A stretch of 64,000 nucleotides of DNA from Pseudomonadota bacterium (GTDB lineage: Bacteria > Pseudomonadota > Gammaproteobacteria > Burkholderiales > Burkholderiaceae_C). Shown here one piece after another: positions 1-7,250 of the stretch (its first letter is position 1; each line of letters begins with the position of its first letter). The position numbers and the translations under genes are program-made. The stretch spans positions 198,998 to 262,997 of the forward strand of contig JAKAZQ010000001.1 in assembly GCA_021815805.1 (NCBI GenBank). Reading direction: 5' to 3'. The notes under the pieces are model-generated. The model was not told where the DNA came from, searched no databases, and worked only from the letters and a program-made list of their open reading frames with translations.

Positions 1-751
1 CACGCACCATGCGGTACAGCACCACGGAAAGCATGGTCGCGCCGAGGAACACGTGGAAACCGTGGAATCCGGTCAGCATGAAAAAGGTCGCGCCGTAGAT
101 GCCCGAGGTCAGCTTCAGGCCCATCTCGGTGTAGGCGTGGTGGTACTCGAACCCCTGCATGAACAGGAACGTGAAGCCGAGCAGGATGGTCGTGGCCAGC
201 CAGAAGATCGACTTGTTGCGATGATTGGCGCGCAGCGCGTGGTGCGAGATGGTCAGGGTCAGGCCCGAGCTCAGCAGCAGCGCCGTGTTGATGGTCGGGA
301 TGGGCCACGGATCCATCGCCGGGACCTTCGGAATCAGCCCGCCCGGGCCGACGGTCGGCCACACGGCGTGGAAGTTCGGCCAGAGGATCTGGTTGTGCAG
401 CGCGGCCAGGTCGGGCAGCCCCCAGACCCGGGCGTAGTACAGGGCGCCGAAGAACGACGCGAAGAACATCACCTCGGAAAAGATGAACCAGCTCATGCTC
501 CAGCGGAACGAGCTGTCCACGTCGTGGTTGTGCATCCCGCCTTCGCTTTCCGAGATCGCGCGCCCGAACCAGCCGTACAGGGTGCCCAGAAAGCCGATCA
601 GGCCGACCACCAGGATCCACTGCGCGTGCGCGACATCGTTGAACCACAGCGCCGCACCGAACGCCATGAGCACGAGGGAGGTGGCCGCCATCACCGGATA
701 GGGCGATGGGCTGGGGACGAAATAACCCGTAGGTTGGCTGGATGTGGACAT
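1..751 (-). CDS. coxC: Cytochrome c oxidase subunit III (partial, C-terminus outside window)
   Basis: Membrane subunit III of the aa3-type cytochrome c oxidase, which supports the catalytic core in the inner membrane. About 250 codons are visible from the ATG at 751. They encode successive hydrophobic segments, the stretch HNHDVDSSFRWSMSWFIFSE near residue 75, and the family signature FHGFHVFLG close to the left edge. About 40 residues of a usual length near 290 are missing. A Shine-Dalgarno-like GAGGAAG lies 7 bases before the ATG. The gene follows the DUF2970 gene on the same strand after 17 bases, as in other Burkholderiales cox operons. Subunit I is not in the window, which is unusual. 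Confidence 0.95.
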   Translation of the reverse strand, partial: MSTSSQPTGYFVPSPSPYPVMAATSLVLMAFGAALWFNDVAHAQWILVVGLIGFLGTLYGWFGRAISESEGGMHNHDVDSSFRWSMSWFIFSEVMFFASFFGALYYARVWGLPDLAALHNQILWPNFHAVWPTVGPGGLIPKVPAMDPWPIPTINTALLLSSGLTLTISHHALRANHRNKSIFWLATTILLGFTFLFMQGFEYHHAYTEMGLKLTSGIYGATFFMLTGFHGFHVFLGATMLSVVLYRMVR

Positions 752-768
752 ATGGTCTTCCTCGACTT

Positions 769-963
769 TCAGGATTGAGCGGGGGGAACGATCCAGTGGA
801 CGATGAGCATCAGCACACCGACGAACAGCGCTGCGGCGATCAGCCCCGCGATGACGATGTGGACGATGTTCAGATGCTCGAAGTCGCGTTCGCGGTCCTT
901 CGATTTGCGCACGCCGAGAAAGGCCCAGAAGATGGCCTTGAAGGCGCCCAGGAACGATCCCAT
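769..963 (-). CDS. DUF2970 small membrane protein of the cox operon
   Basis: A 64-residue protein with an N-terminal amphipathic stretch (FKAIFWAFLGVRK), a charged middle (SKDRERDFEHLN) and one C-terminal membrane helix (about residues 34-58). This matches the DUF2970 family, which in betaproteobacteria normally sits between ctaG and coxC. Its function is unknown, and a role in cytochrome oxidase assembly is inferred only from this conserved position. Here it lies 17 bases before coxC and 50 bases after the small assembly peptide gene. ctaG, its usual upstream neighbour, is absent. Confidence 0.85.
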   Translation of the reverse strand: MGSFLGAFKAIFWAFLGVRKSKDRERDFEHLNIVHIVIAGLIAAALFVGVLMLIVHWIVPPAQS

Positions 964-1013
964 GATGCGTGTGGCGACGGGTCAGGAGATGCGGCGGCGC
1001 CGCGCACGAGCCG

Positions 1014-1127
1014 TCACAGCAGGGTCCAGCGCAGGATGAACCCGATGAGCAGGGCCAGCGCGATGCTCAGGGTGATCAGCGCCAGACGCAGGTTGCTGCG
1101 GCGTTTGTCGGCGGGGAGTCGGTGCAT
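1014..1127 (-). CDS. Cytochrome oxidase small assembly peptide (37 aa)
   Basis: A 37-residue reading frame that starts with MHRLPADKRRSNLRLALITL and ends IGFILRWTLL. It has a basic N-terminus followed by one membrane helix (about residues 14-35). This pattern is that of the short 'cytochrome oxidase small assembly protein' usually found between coxA and ctaG in Burkholderiales. It begins 31 bases after the coxB stop and ends 50 bases before DUF2970, so it bridges exactly the place where coxA and ctaG would be. It is short enough to be missed by gene callers. The identification rests on the sequence pattern plus context, and the biochemical role is inferred. Confidence 0.75.
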   Translation of the reverse strand: MHRLPADKRRSNLRLALITLSIALALLIGFILRWTLL

Positions 1128-1158
1128 GGCCGAAGGCGTGTCGATGCGGCTGCCGGGC

Positions 1159-2007
1159 TCAGCTCACGGCGCCCGACGGCGGGAACGCGCCACCGTCCTT
1201 CTTCAGCGTGGCAGCGGTCTGCTTCACCCAGGCCTGGTACTGATCCATCGGCAGGACCTTGACCACGATCGGCATGAAGGCATGGCCCTTGCCGCAGATC
1301 TGCGCGCACTGGCCGTAGTAGGTGCCGGGCTTGTCGACCTTGAACCAGGTCTCGCGCGTGGCGCCCGGAATGGCGTCCATCTGCACCCCGAACGCCGGCA
1401 CGTACCAGCCGTGCAGCACGTCGGCCGAGGTGGTCATGATGCGCACCTTCTCGTTCACCGGCACGACCAGCGGATGATCCACCTGCAGCAGGTAGTTGTC
1501 CGGCTTCGGGCCCTTGCCGTAGATCTGCGACATCGGGGTGCTCAGCGTCGAATAGAACGAGATCCCCTTGCCCGGACCGTCGAGGTAGTCGTAGCCCCAC
1601 TTCCATTGGTAGCCGGTGGCTTTCACGGTCATGAACGAATGGCCGACATCCTCCTGCGCGAGCACCACCTTGGTCGCCGGAATCACCATGCCAATCACGA
1701 TGAGCAGCGGAATCACCGTCCAGATGACTTCGACAGTGGTGCTTTCGTGGAACTTGGCCGGAATCGCACCCTTGGATTTGCGGAACTTGAACACCGAATA
1801 GAACATGGCACCGAACACGATCACGCCGATCGCCAGACAGATCAGCATGACCATGTAGTTCAGTCCGCGCTGATCGAAGGCGATGCTGGTCACCGGTTGC
1901 TGGAAGTCGATCCCGTCGACCTGCGGCCCGCCCGGCAGACTTTGCGCGGCGTAGGCCGTGGAGACGAACATGGCCGAGGCCAGCGTCGCATAGTGCTTCA
2001 GTTTCAT
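1159..2007 (-). CDS. coxB: Cytochrome c oxidase subunit II
   Basis: A 282-residue subunit II that takes electrons from cytochrome c through the binuclear CuA site. A signal-type N-terminus (cleavage probably after AYA, about residue 20) is followed by two membrane helices (about 50-72 and 95-115) and the periplasmic cupredoxin domain. The CuA ligand set is intact: His in VLHGWYVPAFGVQ, and Cys-x3-Cys-x3-His-x2-Met in GQCAQICGKGHAFM. The electron-entry aromatic patch appears as YQWKWGYDY. It ends shortly after the cupredoxin fold, with no fused cytochrome c domain. The ATG at 2007 begins the signal peptide. coxA would normally follow directly, but the next gene is the 37-residue assembly peptide. 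Confidence 0.96.
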   Translation of the reverse strand: MKLKHYATLASAMFVSTAYAAQSLPGGPQVDGIDFQQPVTSIAFDQRGLNYMVMLICLAIGVIVFGAMFYSVFKFRKSKGAIPAKFHESTTVEVIWTVIPLLIVIGMVIPATKVVLAQEDVGHSFMTVKATGYQWKWGYDYLDGPGKGISFYSTLSTPMSQIYGKGPKPDNYLLQVDHPLVVPVNEKVRIMTTSADVLHGWYVPAFGVQMDAIPGATRETWFKVDKPGTYYGQCAQICGKGHAFMPIVVKVLPMDQYQAWVKQTAATLKKDGGAFPPSGAVS

Positions 2008-2135
2008 CTTCGATGTCGCCTTATAAAAATGAATGATGCAATCCGTCCACGCTCCGGCACGCCACCGCGCCGACGCGCCGCGCCGGAGCCGTCGGGCTGC
2101 GCATGCCGGGCGCCGCGCATCGTGCCATGCCGGGT

Positions 2136-2621
2136 TCAGGCCGCGATCAGCGCGCGGCGCAGTTCCCGCGCCAGCTGCTCGCGCCGCTCAGCTCGCGTGT
2201 AGCGACCGACAAAAGCCTGCACATCCCCCGCCCTGAACACGATCAGCCCGTCATCGTGCAGCAGAATGCGCGTGCGCCGGGTCGGCAGTTCGGTGCGCTC
2301 GACATGGCCGGCGCACTCCCATTCCACGATCACGCACTCGGCGCCGAACTCGACGCGTTCGCGATCCGCCGCGTGGCGCGCGTGGACGAGCAGCGCGACC
2401 GCCATCAGCAGCAGTTCGGCGAGCGTGAACGGCGTCACGAGCTTGGCCCCGCGCAGCCAGCACATGCCGGCCACCAGCATCGACAACCCCGACAGCGAGA
2501 CGAAAAAAACCAGCAACTGCCGCGGGCTGATCGAGCAGTTGCGCTTGCTCGCCCACACATGCGCCTCGACCGGACCCTTCGGGCCGCCGAAATCGAGCGT
2601 GTCCAGCAACTGCGCGGCCAT
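2136..2621 (-). CDS. DUF2244 membrane protein
   Basis: A 161-residue protein with two closely spaced membrane helices (about residues 35-55 and 62-82), followed by a soluble domain containing VIVEWECAGHVERTELPTRR and ending in basic helices. This is the layout of the DUF2244 family, which is often found next to coxB in betaproteobacteria. The ATG at 2621 (MAAQLLDTLDF) is chosen because the family begins about here. An upstream extension in frame would add about 36 residues of low-quality sequence. It precedes coxB by 128 bases on the same strand and is probably co-transcribed with it. Function unknown. Confidence 0.8.
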   Translation of the reverse strand: MAAQLLDTLDFGGPKGPVEAHVWASKRNCSISPRQLLVFFVSLSGLSMLVAGMCWLRGAKLVTPFTLAELLLMAVALLVHARHAADRERVEFGAECVIVEWECAGHVERTELPTRRTRILLHDDGLIVFRAGDVQAFVGRYTRAERREQLARELRRALIAA

Positions 2622-2638
2622 GATCGGCGCCCTGTCTC

Positions 2639-2680
2639 CAAGAATGCACACGCGACGCGTGTGGGTGATTGCAAGAATGC
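2639..2680. repeat. 17-bp perfect palindrome flanked by 9-bp direct repeats
   Basis: CACACGCG-A-CGCGTGTG (2647-2663) is a perfect inverted repeat. The 9-mer CAAGAATGC occurs just before it (2639-2647) and again just after it (2672-2680). The set lies 18-60 bases upstream of the DUF2244 start codon, inside the predicted leader. It could be a protein-binding site or an RNA hairpin. No regulator can be assigned. Confidence 0.6.
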
Positions 2681-2795
2681 TTCGCAAAACCAGCGCGGAC
2701 CGCGCGACAATGCCTCGCTGCCCCGACATGCGTGCGCGCGGCTGGCGTGCTGCTTGACGGAAGGCCCGGCCGGTGCGGTCTGGTGCGAGGCGCCA

Positions 2796-2801
2796 TTATA
2801 G
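2796..2801 (-). promoter_or_regulatory. Predicted -10 box (TATAAT) for the DUF2244-coxB unit
   Basis: On the minus strand these bases read TATAAT, a perfect sigma-70 -10 hexamer and rare in DNA this GC-rich. The matching -35 position is poor (TCGTCG at 17-base spacing), so an activator or an alternative sigma factor may be needed. It would give a leader of about 165 bases that contains the palindrome at 2647-2663. Confidence 0.45.
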
Positions 2802-2981
2802 GGATGCCCGATCCCGCCGACGACGCGCGCAGACGCTCAGGACGGCATTTTGCGCTCAGTCAACGCGTTGTCCCAACCATCTCGTTCCGCGCATACAACA
2901 TCGCCGGGCGCCGCCTTGACGCAACCCGGGCCCTGCGATCTTGCCGCAGAGCCGCCGCGAACGCAGCGGGACGCACCCCCA

Positions 2982-3881
2982 TCAGCGCCCCGCGCCACCG
3001 CGTCCGCGGCCGCCGATCTGCTCCAGGCCGACGCGCGCCACGCCGTGTTCCGCGCGGCTGGTGGCCGGCTTGAAGGCGTGCCCGTAGACGAGTTCGAAGC
3101 TCAGTTCGACCTGGCCGTGCGGGGCCGCGGCGGCGCGCGCCTGCAGGTGCTCGCGCAGGCGCAGCCAGCGCCGCGGCGTACGCAGCCCGGCATAGGCCCG
3201 CGCATGCGGCACGCGACCGAGTTGCGCCAGTTCGCGCAACGCGCTGTCGGCGTCCGCCCAGCGCAGGCGCAGCAGTTCCATGTCCATCACGGGAGAGGCG
3301 AAACCCTGCGCCACCAGCAGATCGCCGAGGTCGTGCATGTCCATCCACTCGGGCGCGCGCACGCCCAGCGCCGCCACGTCGTCGTCGCGCAGTTCGCGCA
3401 AGGTGTCGGGACCGAAGGTCGTGAACATGAGCACGCCGTCGGGCATCAGCAGGCGGCTCCAGGCCGCGAAGGCGGCGGCCGGCTCGCCGGCCCAGTGCAG
3501 GCCCAGGTTGCACCACAGCAGCTGCGCCTGGCCCGGCGCGGCGCCTGGCGCGTGCAGCGCACCGACCTCGACCTCGACCGGCGCGGCGCCGCGCAGGCGC
3601 CGCAGCCAGCCCGTGGCGCCATGGCGGCGCCGCGCCTGCTCGGCCAGTCGCGGCGCCGGCTCGATGCCCGTCAGGGCTGCCTCGGGGTAGTGCGTGCGCA
3701 GCAGCGACAGGCCATCCCCCCAGGCGCAACCCAGGTCGAGCACCTGGCGCGGTTGCAGGCGCAGCAGGGGCAGGCGCTCGGCCATGCGCCTGCCCGCTTC
3801 CAGCCACAGGAACGGCGCTTCGTTGCGCGCCAGGCGCTGGCGCGCGGCATGCAGGCTGGACGGGAGGATGGGCGACGACAT
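2982..3881 (-). CDS. bioC: Malonyl-ACP O-methyltransferase-like (BioC)
   Basis: A 299-residue class I SAM-dependent methyltransferase. Motif I is DLGCAWGDG (about residue 50), the acidic SAM loop is GIEPAP, and the post-motif stretch is LLWCNLGLHW. That last stretch and FTTFGPDTLRELRDDD match the BioC family, which methylates the malonyl carboxylate to start pimelate synthesis for biotin. The start at 3881 (MSSPILPSSLHAARQ) places the domain at the expected distance. It is divergent from comF with 100 bases between them, a pairing seen in Burkholderiales. No other biotin gene is in the window, so a different small-molecule or tRNA methyltransferase role cannot be excluded. Confidence 0.75.
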   Translation of the reverse strand: MSSPILPSSLHAARQRLARNEAPFLWLEAGRRMAERLPLLRLQPRQVLDLGCAWGDGLSLLRTHYPEAALTGIEPAPRLAEQARRRHGATGWLRRLRGAAPVEVEVGALHAPGAAPGQAQLLWCNLGLHWAGEPAAAFAAWSRLLMPDGVLMFTTFGPDTLRELRDDDVAALGVRAPEWMDMHDLGDLLVAQGFASPVMDMELLRLRWADADSALRELAQLGRVPHARAYAGLRTPRRWLRLREHLQARAAAAPHGQVELSFELVYGHAFKPATSRAEHGVARVGLEQIGGRGRGGAGR

Positions 3882-3981
3882 GGGCGGCTGTGGCGAACGT
3901 GGGTCCGGCGACGTGCCGCGTGCGCCGGGGGCTTGCCCGGCTTGCTCGGCGGCGCGCGGGCCGGCGCTGCAATATAGCGCC

Positions 3982-4707
3982 ATGCCCGCCCCCCTGCGCG
4001 CGCCGCCGGGCCTGCTGCGCGCCCTGCTTCCCGACACCCGCTGCCGCCTGTGCGCGATGCCCTGTCGTGCCCCGCTGTGCGGCGCCTGCCAGTGCGCGTA
4101 CCGCGGCGACACCGCGCGGCGCTGCCCGCGTTGCGCACTGCGCCTGCCGACGCGCGCCGAGCGCTGCGGGGCCTGCGCGGGCCGGCCGCCGGCGTTCGTC
4201 GCCGCGGTGGCGTGGGCCGACTACGCCGCGCCGCTCGACCGCCTGGCCTGCCAGATCAAGTTCGGCGGCGACGCGCTGCTAGCGCGCTGGCTGGGAGGCC
4301 TGCTGGCGCAGCGCCTGCGCCAGACGCCGCCGGGCGCGGCGGCGCTGGTGCTGCCGGTGCCGCTGGCGCCGCGACGCCTGCGCCAGCGCGGCTACAACCA
4401 GGCGTGGGAACTGGCGCGCGGCGTGGCGCGCGAACTCGGCTGGCCGAGCGCCGGCGACCTGCTGCTGCGACGCCGCGACGCGGCGCCACAGAGCAGCCTG
4501 CCGCTGGCGCGACGCACCGCCAACGTGCGCGCGGCCTTCGAGGCGCGGCCGCTGGCGCCGGGCACGCGCGTGCTGCTGGTCGACGACGTGATGACCAGCG
4601 GCAGCACGGCCGAGCACGCCGCGCGCGCGCTGCTGCGCGCGGGCGCCGCGGAGGTCGGCGTGGCGGTGCTGCTGCGCACCCCGGCGCCCGCGCAGGCGCT
4701 GGCGTAG
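3982..4707 (+). CDS. comF: ComF family phosphoribosyltransferase-like protein
   Basis: A 241-residue ComF/GntX family protein. The N-terminal half carries a cysteine-rich zinc-ribbon-like region (CRLCAMPC, CGAC, CPRC, CGAC; about residues 16-65). The C-terminal half is a type I phosphoribosyltransferase fold with the PRPP-binding loop VLLVDDVMTSGST (about residue 195) and the family motif RGYNQAWELA. ComF proteins are linked to DNA uptake and processing of incoming single strands, and their enzymatic activity is unproven. The ATG at 3982 is the first start that keeps the zinc ribbon. trmL follows after 9 bases, so the two are probably co-transcribed. Confidence 0.88.
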   Translation: MPAPLRAPPGLLRALLPDTRCRLCAMPCRAPLCGACQCAYRGDTARRCPRCALRLPTRAERCGACAGRPPAFVAAVAWADYAAPLDRLACQIKFGGDALLARWLGGLLAQRLRQTPPGAAALVLPVPLAPRRLRQRGYNQAWELARGVARELGWPSAGDLLLRRRDAAPQSSLPLARRTANVRAAFEARPLAPGTRVLLVDDVMTSGSTAEHAARALLRAGAAEVGVAVLLRTPAPAQALA

Positions 4708-4716
4708 GCTTCGCGC

Positions 4717-5187
4717 ATGATCCACATCGTGCTCGTGCACCCCGAGATCGCGCCCAACACCGGCAACGTGATCCGCCTGGCCGCCAACACCGGCAGCAGC
4801 CTGCATCTGGTGCGCCCGCTGGGTTTCGCGCTCGACGACGCGCGCATGCGCCGCGCCGGCCTCGACTACCACGAATTCGCACCCCTGCAGGTGCACGACT
4901 CGTGGGCCGCGCTGCGCGAGCACGCGCACGGGCGCGGCGGCACGATGTGGGCGTTCACGACGCGCGGCTCGCGCTGGGTCGCGCAGGCTCGCCTGGCCGA
5001 CGGCGACTGGCTGGTGTTCGGAGCCGAATCCGCCGGCCTGCCCGCGCAGGTGCTCGACGATTTCCCGCAGGAGCAGCGGCTGCGCCTGCCCATGCGGGCA
5101 GGCCAGCGCAGCCTCAACCTGTCGAACGCCGTGGCCGTGGCGACCTTCGAGGCCTGGCGCCAGAGCGGCTGGGACGGCGCCGTCTGA
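4717..5187 (+). CDS. trmL: tRNA (cytidine/uridine-34 2'-O)-methyltransferase
   Basis: A 156-residue SPOUT-class methyltransferase. The N-terminus HPEIAPNTGNVIRLAANTG and the knot motifs GAESAGLP (about residue 107) and LNLSNAVAVATFEAWRQ (about 130) are diagnostic of TrmL, which methylates the wobble ribose of tRNA-Leu. The length equals that of the E. coli enzyme (157). It starts 9 bases after comF and ends just before a hairpin. The next gene is convergent. Confidence 0.94.
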   Translation: MIHIVLVHPEIAPNTGNVIRLAANTGSSLHLVRPLGFALDDARMRRAGLDYHEFAPLQVHDSWAALREHAHGRGGTMWAFTTRGSRWVAQARLADGDWLVFGAESAGLPAQVLDDFPQEQRLRLPMRAGQRSLNLSNAVAVATFEAWRQSGWDGAV

Positions 5188-5188
5188 A

Positions 5189-5209
5189 GCGGCGTGCGGG
5201 CGACGCCGC
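5189..5209. terminator. Hairpin between trmL and the convergent enoyl-CoA hydratase gene
   Basis: GCGGCGT and ACGCCGC form a perfect 7-bp stem with a 7-base loop, two bases after the trmL stop. There is no U-tract on either side, so an intrinsic terminator function is only suggested by position between two converging genes. Confidence 0.35.
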
Positions 5210-5225
5210 GCGCCGCCGCACAGGA

Positions 5226-5993
5226 CTAGAGCTTCGAGAAATCCGGCTTGCGCTTCGCCAGGAAGGCGCTGAACGCCTCCTTCGCCGCCGGGCCCTGCAA
5301 CATGCGCGCGAAATGCCAGGCCTCGTCGGCCATCACCGCATGCACCGCCTCGCGCTGCGCCTTGCGCAGCAGTTGCTTGGTCAGCACCAGCGAGGCCGAC
5401 GGCTTGGCCGCCAGCTTGCGCGCCTGGGCCTGCGCGTAGTCGAGCAACTGCTGCGGCGGCAGCACGCGATGCGCCAGGCCCACGGCCAGCGCGTCGTCGG
5501 CCGCCATGGGCTCGCCGAACATGAGCATCTCGGCCGCCGCCGCCGGGCCCACGCGCAGCGGCAGCAGCAGGCTCGACGCCGCCTCCGGCGCCAGCCCCAG
5601 GTTGACGAACGGCACCGAGAACAACGCGTTGTCGCCGCAGTAGACGAAGTCGCAGTGCAGCAGCATGGTGGTGCCGATGCCGACGGCCGGCCCACCCACC
5701 GCGGCGATCGCCGGCTTCGGAAAATCCGCCAGGCTGCGCAGGAAGTCGAACACCGGGGTGTCGAGTCCTCCCGGCGGGCGCTGCAGGAACTCGGTGACGT
5801 CGTTGCCCGAGGTGAACAGATCCTGGCCACCCTGCAGCACCAGCACGCGCACCGCGTCGTCGCCCGCGGCCTGCTGCAGTTCACGGTGCAGCAGGCCGTA
5901 CATCTCCTGGGTCAGCGCGTTCTTCTTGTCCGCGCGGTTGAAGGTCAGGGTCAGCACCCCGGCCTCGCGCAACGCGAGAATCGGCGGGCTCAT
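5226..5993 (-). CDS. Enoyl-CoA hydratase/isomerase family protein
   Basis: A 255-residue crotonase-fold enzyme, probably hydrating or isomerising enoyl-CoA in fatty-acid beta-oxidation. The oxyanion-hole regions are visible in DKKNALTQEMY (about residue 22) and GGPAVGIGTTMLLHCDFVY (about 100). One acidic catalytic position is retained in LAPEAASSLLLP (about 132). Having a single glutamate here is common in isomerase-like members, so hydratase versus delta3-delta2 isomerase stays open. The ATG at 5993 lies 2 bases after the thiolase stop and is the last gene of the fad operon. Confidence 0.87.
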   Translation of the reverse strand: MSPPILALREAGVLTLTFNRADKKNALTQEMYGLLHRELQQAAGDDAVRVLVLQGGQDLFTSGNDVTEFLQRPPGGLDTPVFDFLRSLADFPKPAIAAVGGPAVGIGTTMLLHCDFVYCGDNALFSVPFVNLGLAPEAASSLLLPLRVGPAAAAEMLMFGEPMAADDALAVGLAHRVLPPQQLLDYAQAQARKLAAKPSASLVLTKQLLRKAQREAVHAVMADEAWHFARMLQGPAAKEAFSAFLAKRKPDFSKL

Positions 5994-5995
5994 GC

Positions 5996-7225
5996 TCACA
6001 CCCTCTCGAAAATGCCCGCGGCGCCCTGCCCGGTGCCGACGCACATGGTCACCATGCCGTACTTGAGCTGGCGCCGCCGCATGCCGTACAGCGTGGTGCA
6101 GGCGCGGATCGCGCCGGTGGCGCCCAGCGGATGACCCAGCGCGATGGCCCCGCCCAGCGGGTTGACGCGCGCCGGATCCAGCTTGCAGGTGTCGATGACC
6201 GCCAGCGACTGCGCGGCGAAGGCCTCGTTGAGCTCGATCCAGCCCATGTCGTCCAGGTTCAGCCCGGCCAGCTTGAGCGCCGCCGGAATGGCCTCGATCG
6301 GGCCGATGCCCATGATGTCCGGCGGCACGCCGCGCGCCGCGAAACTGACAAAGCGCGCCAGCGGCTGCAGGCCGAACCGCTTGACCGCGGATTCCGACGC
6401 CAGGATCAGCGCGCCGGCGCCATCCGAGGTCTGCGAGCTGTTGCCGGCGGTCACCGTGCCGAGCCCGGTGGCCTTGCCGGTCGGGTCCTTGGGAGACGCG
6501 AACACCGGGCGCAGCCGGCCCAGCGCCTCGAGCGAGGTGTCGGCGCGCGGACCTTCGTCGACGTCGACCCTGCGGCGGGCTTCGCGCACCACGCCGCGCG
6601 CCAGGTCGGCGCCGCGGTCGATCACCTCCACCGGCACGATCTCGTCGGCGAATTCCCCGGCGGCGATGCCGGCCAGTGCGCGCTGGTGGCTCTGCAGCGC
6701 GAATTCATCCTGGCGCTCGCGACTGACCTTCCAGCGCTGCGCCACCTTCTCCGCCGTCATGCCCATGCCGTAGGCGATGCCGATGTTCTCGTCGCGCTCG
6801 AAGATGCGCGGGTTGAACGAAGGCTTGAGCCCGGTCATCGGCACCAGGCTCATGCTCTCGGCGCCGCCGGCGAGCATGACCTCGGCCTCGCCGACGCGGA
6901 TGCGGTCGGCCGCCATCTGGATGGCGGTCAGGCCCGAGGCGCAGAAGCGGTTCACGGTGACGCCGCCGACGCTGTCGGGAAGGCCGGCGAGCAGCGCCGC
7001 GGTGCGCGCCATGTTGAGGCCCTGCTCGGCCTCCGGCATGGCGCAGCCGATCACGGCATCCTCGATCGCCTTGGGATCGAGGCCCGGCACCTGCGCCAGC
7101 GCGCCGTGGATGGCGTGGATCAGCAGGTCGTCGGGACGCGTGTTGCGGAACACCCCGCGATGCGACTTGCCGATCGGAGTGCGCGCGGCGGCGACGATGT
7201 AGGCGTCCTGGACTTGTTTGGACAT
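5996..7225 (-). CDS. fadA: Acetyl-CoA C-acyltransferase (3-ketoacyl-CoA thiolase)
   Basis: A 409-residue thiolase that cleaves 3-ketoacyl-CoA to acetyl-CoA and a shortened acyl-CoA. The acyl-accepting cysteine is in NRFCASGLTAIQ (about residue 92), the catalytic histidine in GHPLGATGAIR, and the second cysteine in CVGTGQGAAG near the C-terminus. ELNEAFAAQ is the usual active-site asparagine region. The length is close to the family norm of about 400. It follows the bifunctional dehydrogenase gene by 25 bases and precedes the hydratase by 2, so it is part of one beta-oxidation transcript. Confidence 0.93.
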   Translation of the reverse strand: MSKQVQDAYIVAAARTPIGKSHRGVFRNTRPDDLLIHAIHGALAQVPGLDPKAIEDAVIGCAMPEAEQGLNMARTAALLAGLPDSVGGVTVNRFCASGLTAIQMAADRIRVGEAEVMLAGGAESMSLVPMTGLKPSFNPRIFERDENIGIAYGMGMTAEKVAQRWKVSRERQDEFALQSHQRALAGIAAGEFADEIVPVEVIDRGADLARGVVREARRRVDVDEGPRADTSLEALGRLRPVFASPKDPTGKATGLGTVTAGNSSQTSDGAGALILASESAVKRFGLQPLARFVSFAARGVPPDIMGIGPIEAIPAALKLAGLNLDDMGWIELNEAFAAQSLAVIDTCKLDPARVNPLGGAIALGHPLGATGAIRACTTLYGMRRRQLKYGMVTMCVGTGQGAAGIFERV

Positions 7226-7250
7226 GGGATGGTCTCCGGGATGGTCGGGG

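Larger units (their letters stand above)
2622..2981. other. Intergenic region upstream of the DUF2244-coxB unit
   Basis: A 360-base stretch between the end of bioC and the start of the DUF2244 gene, both on the minus strand. I see no credible gene in it. It holds a consensus-like -10 box (2796-2801) and a perfect palindrome flanked by direct repeats (2639-2680), both described separately. It is therefore probably the promoter and leader region of the oxidase genes. Confidence 0.6.
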
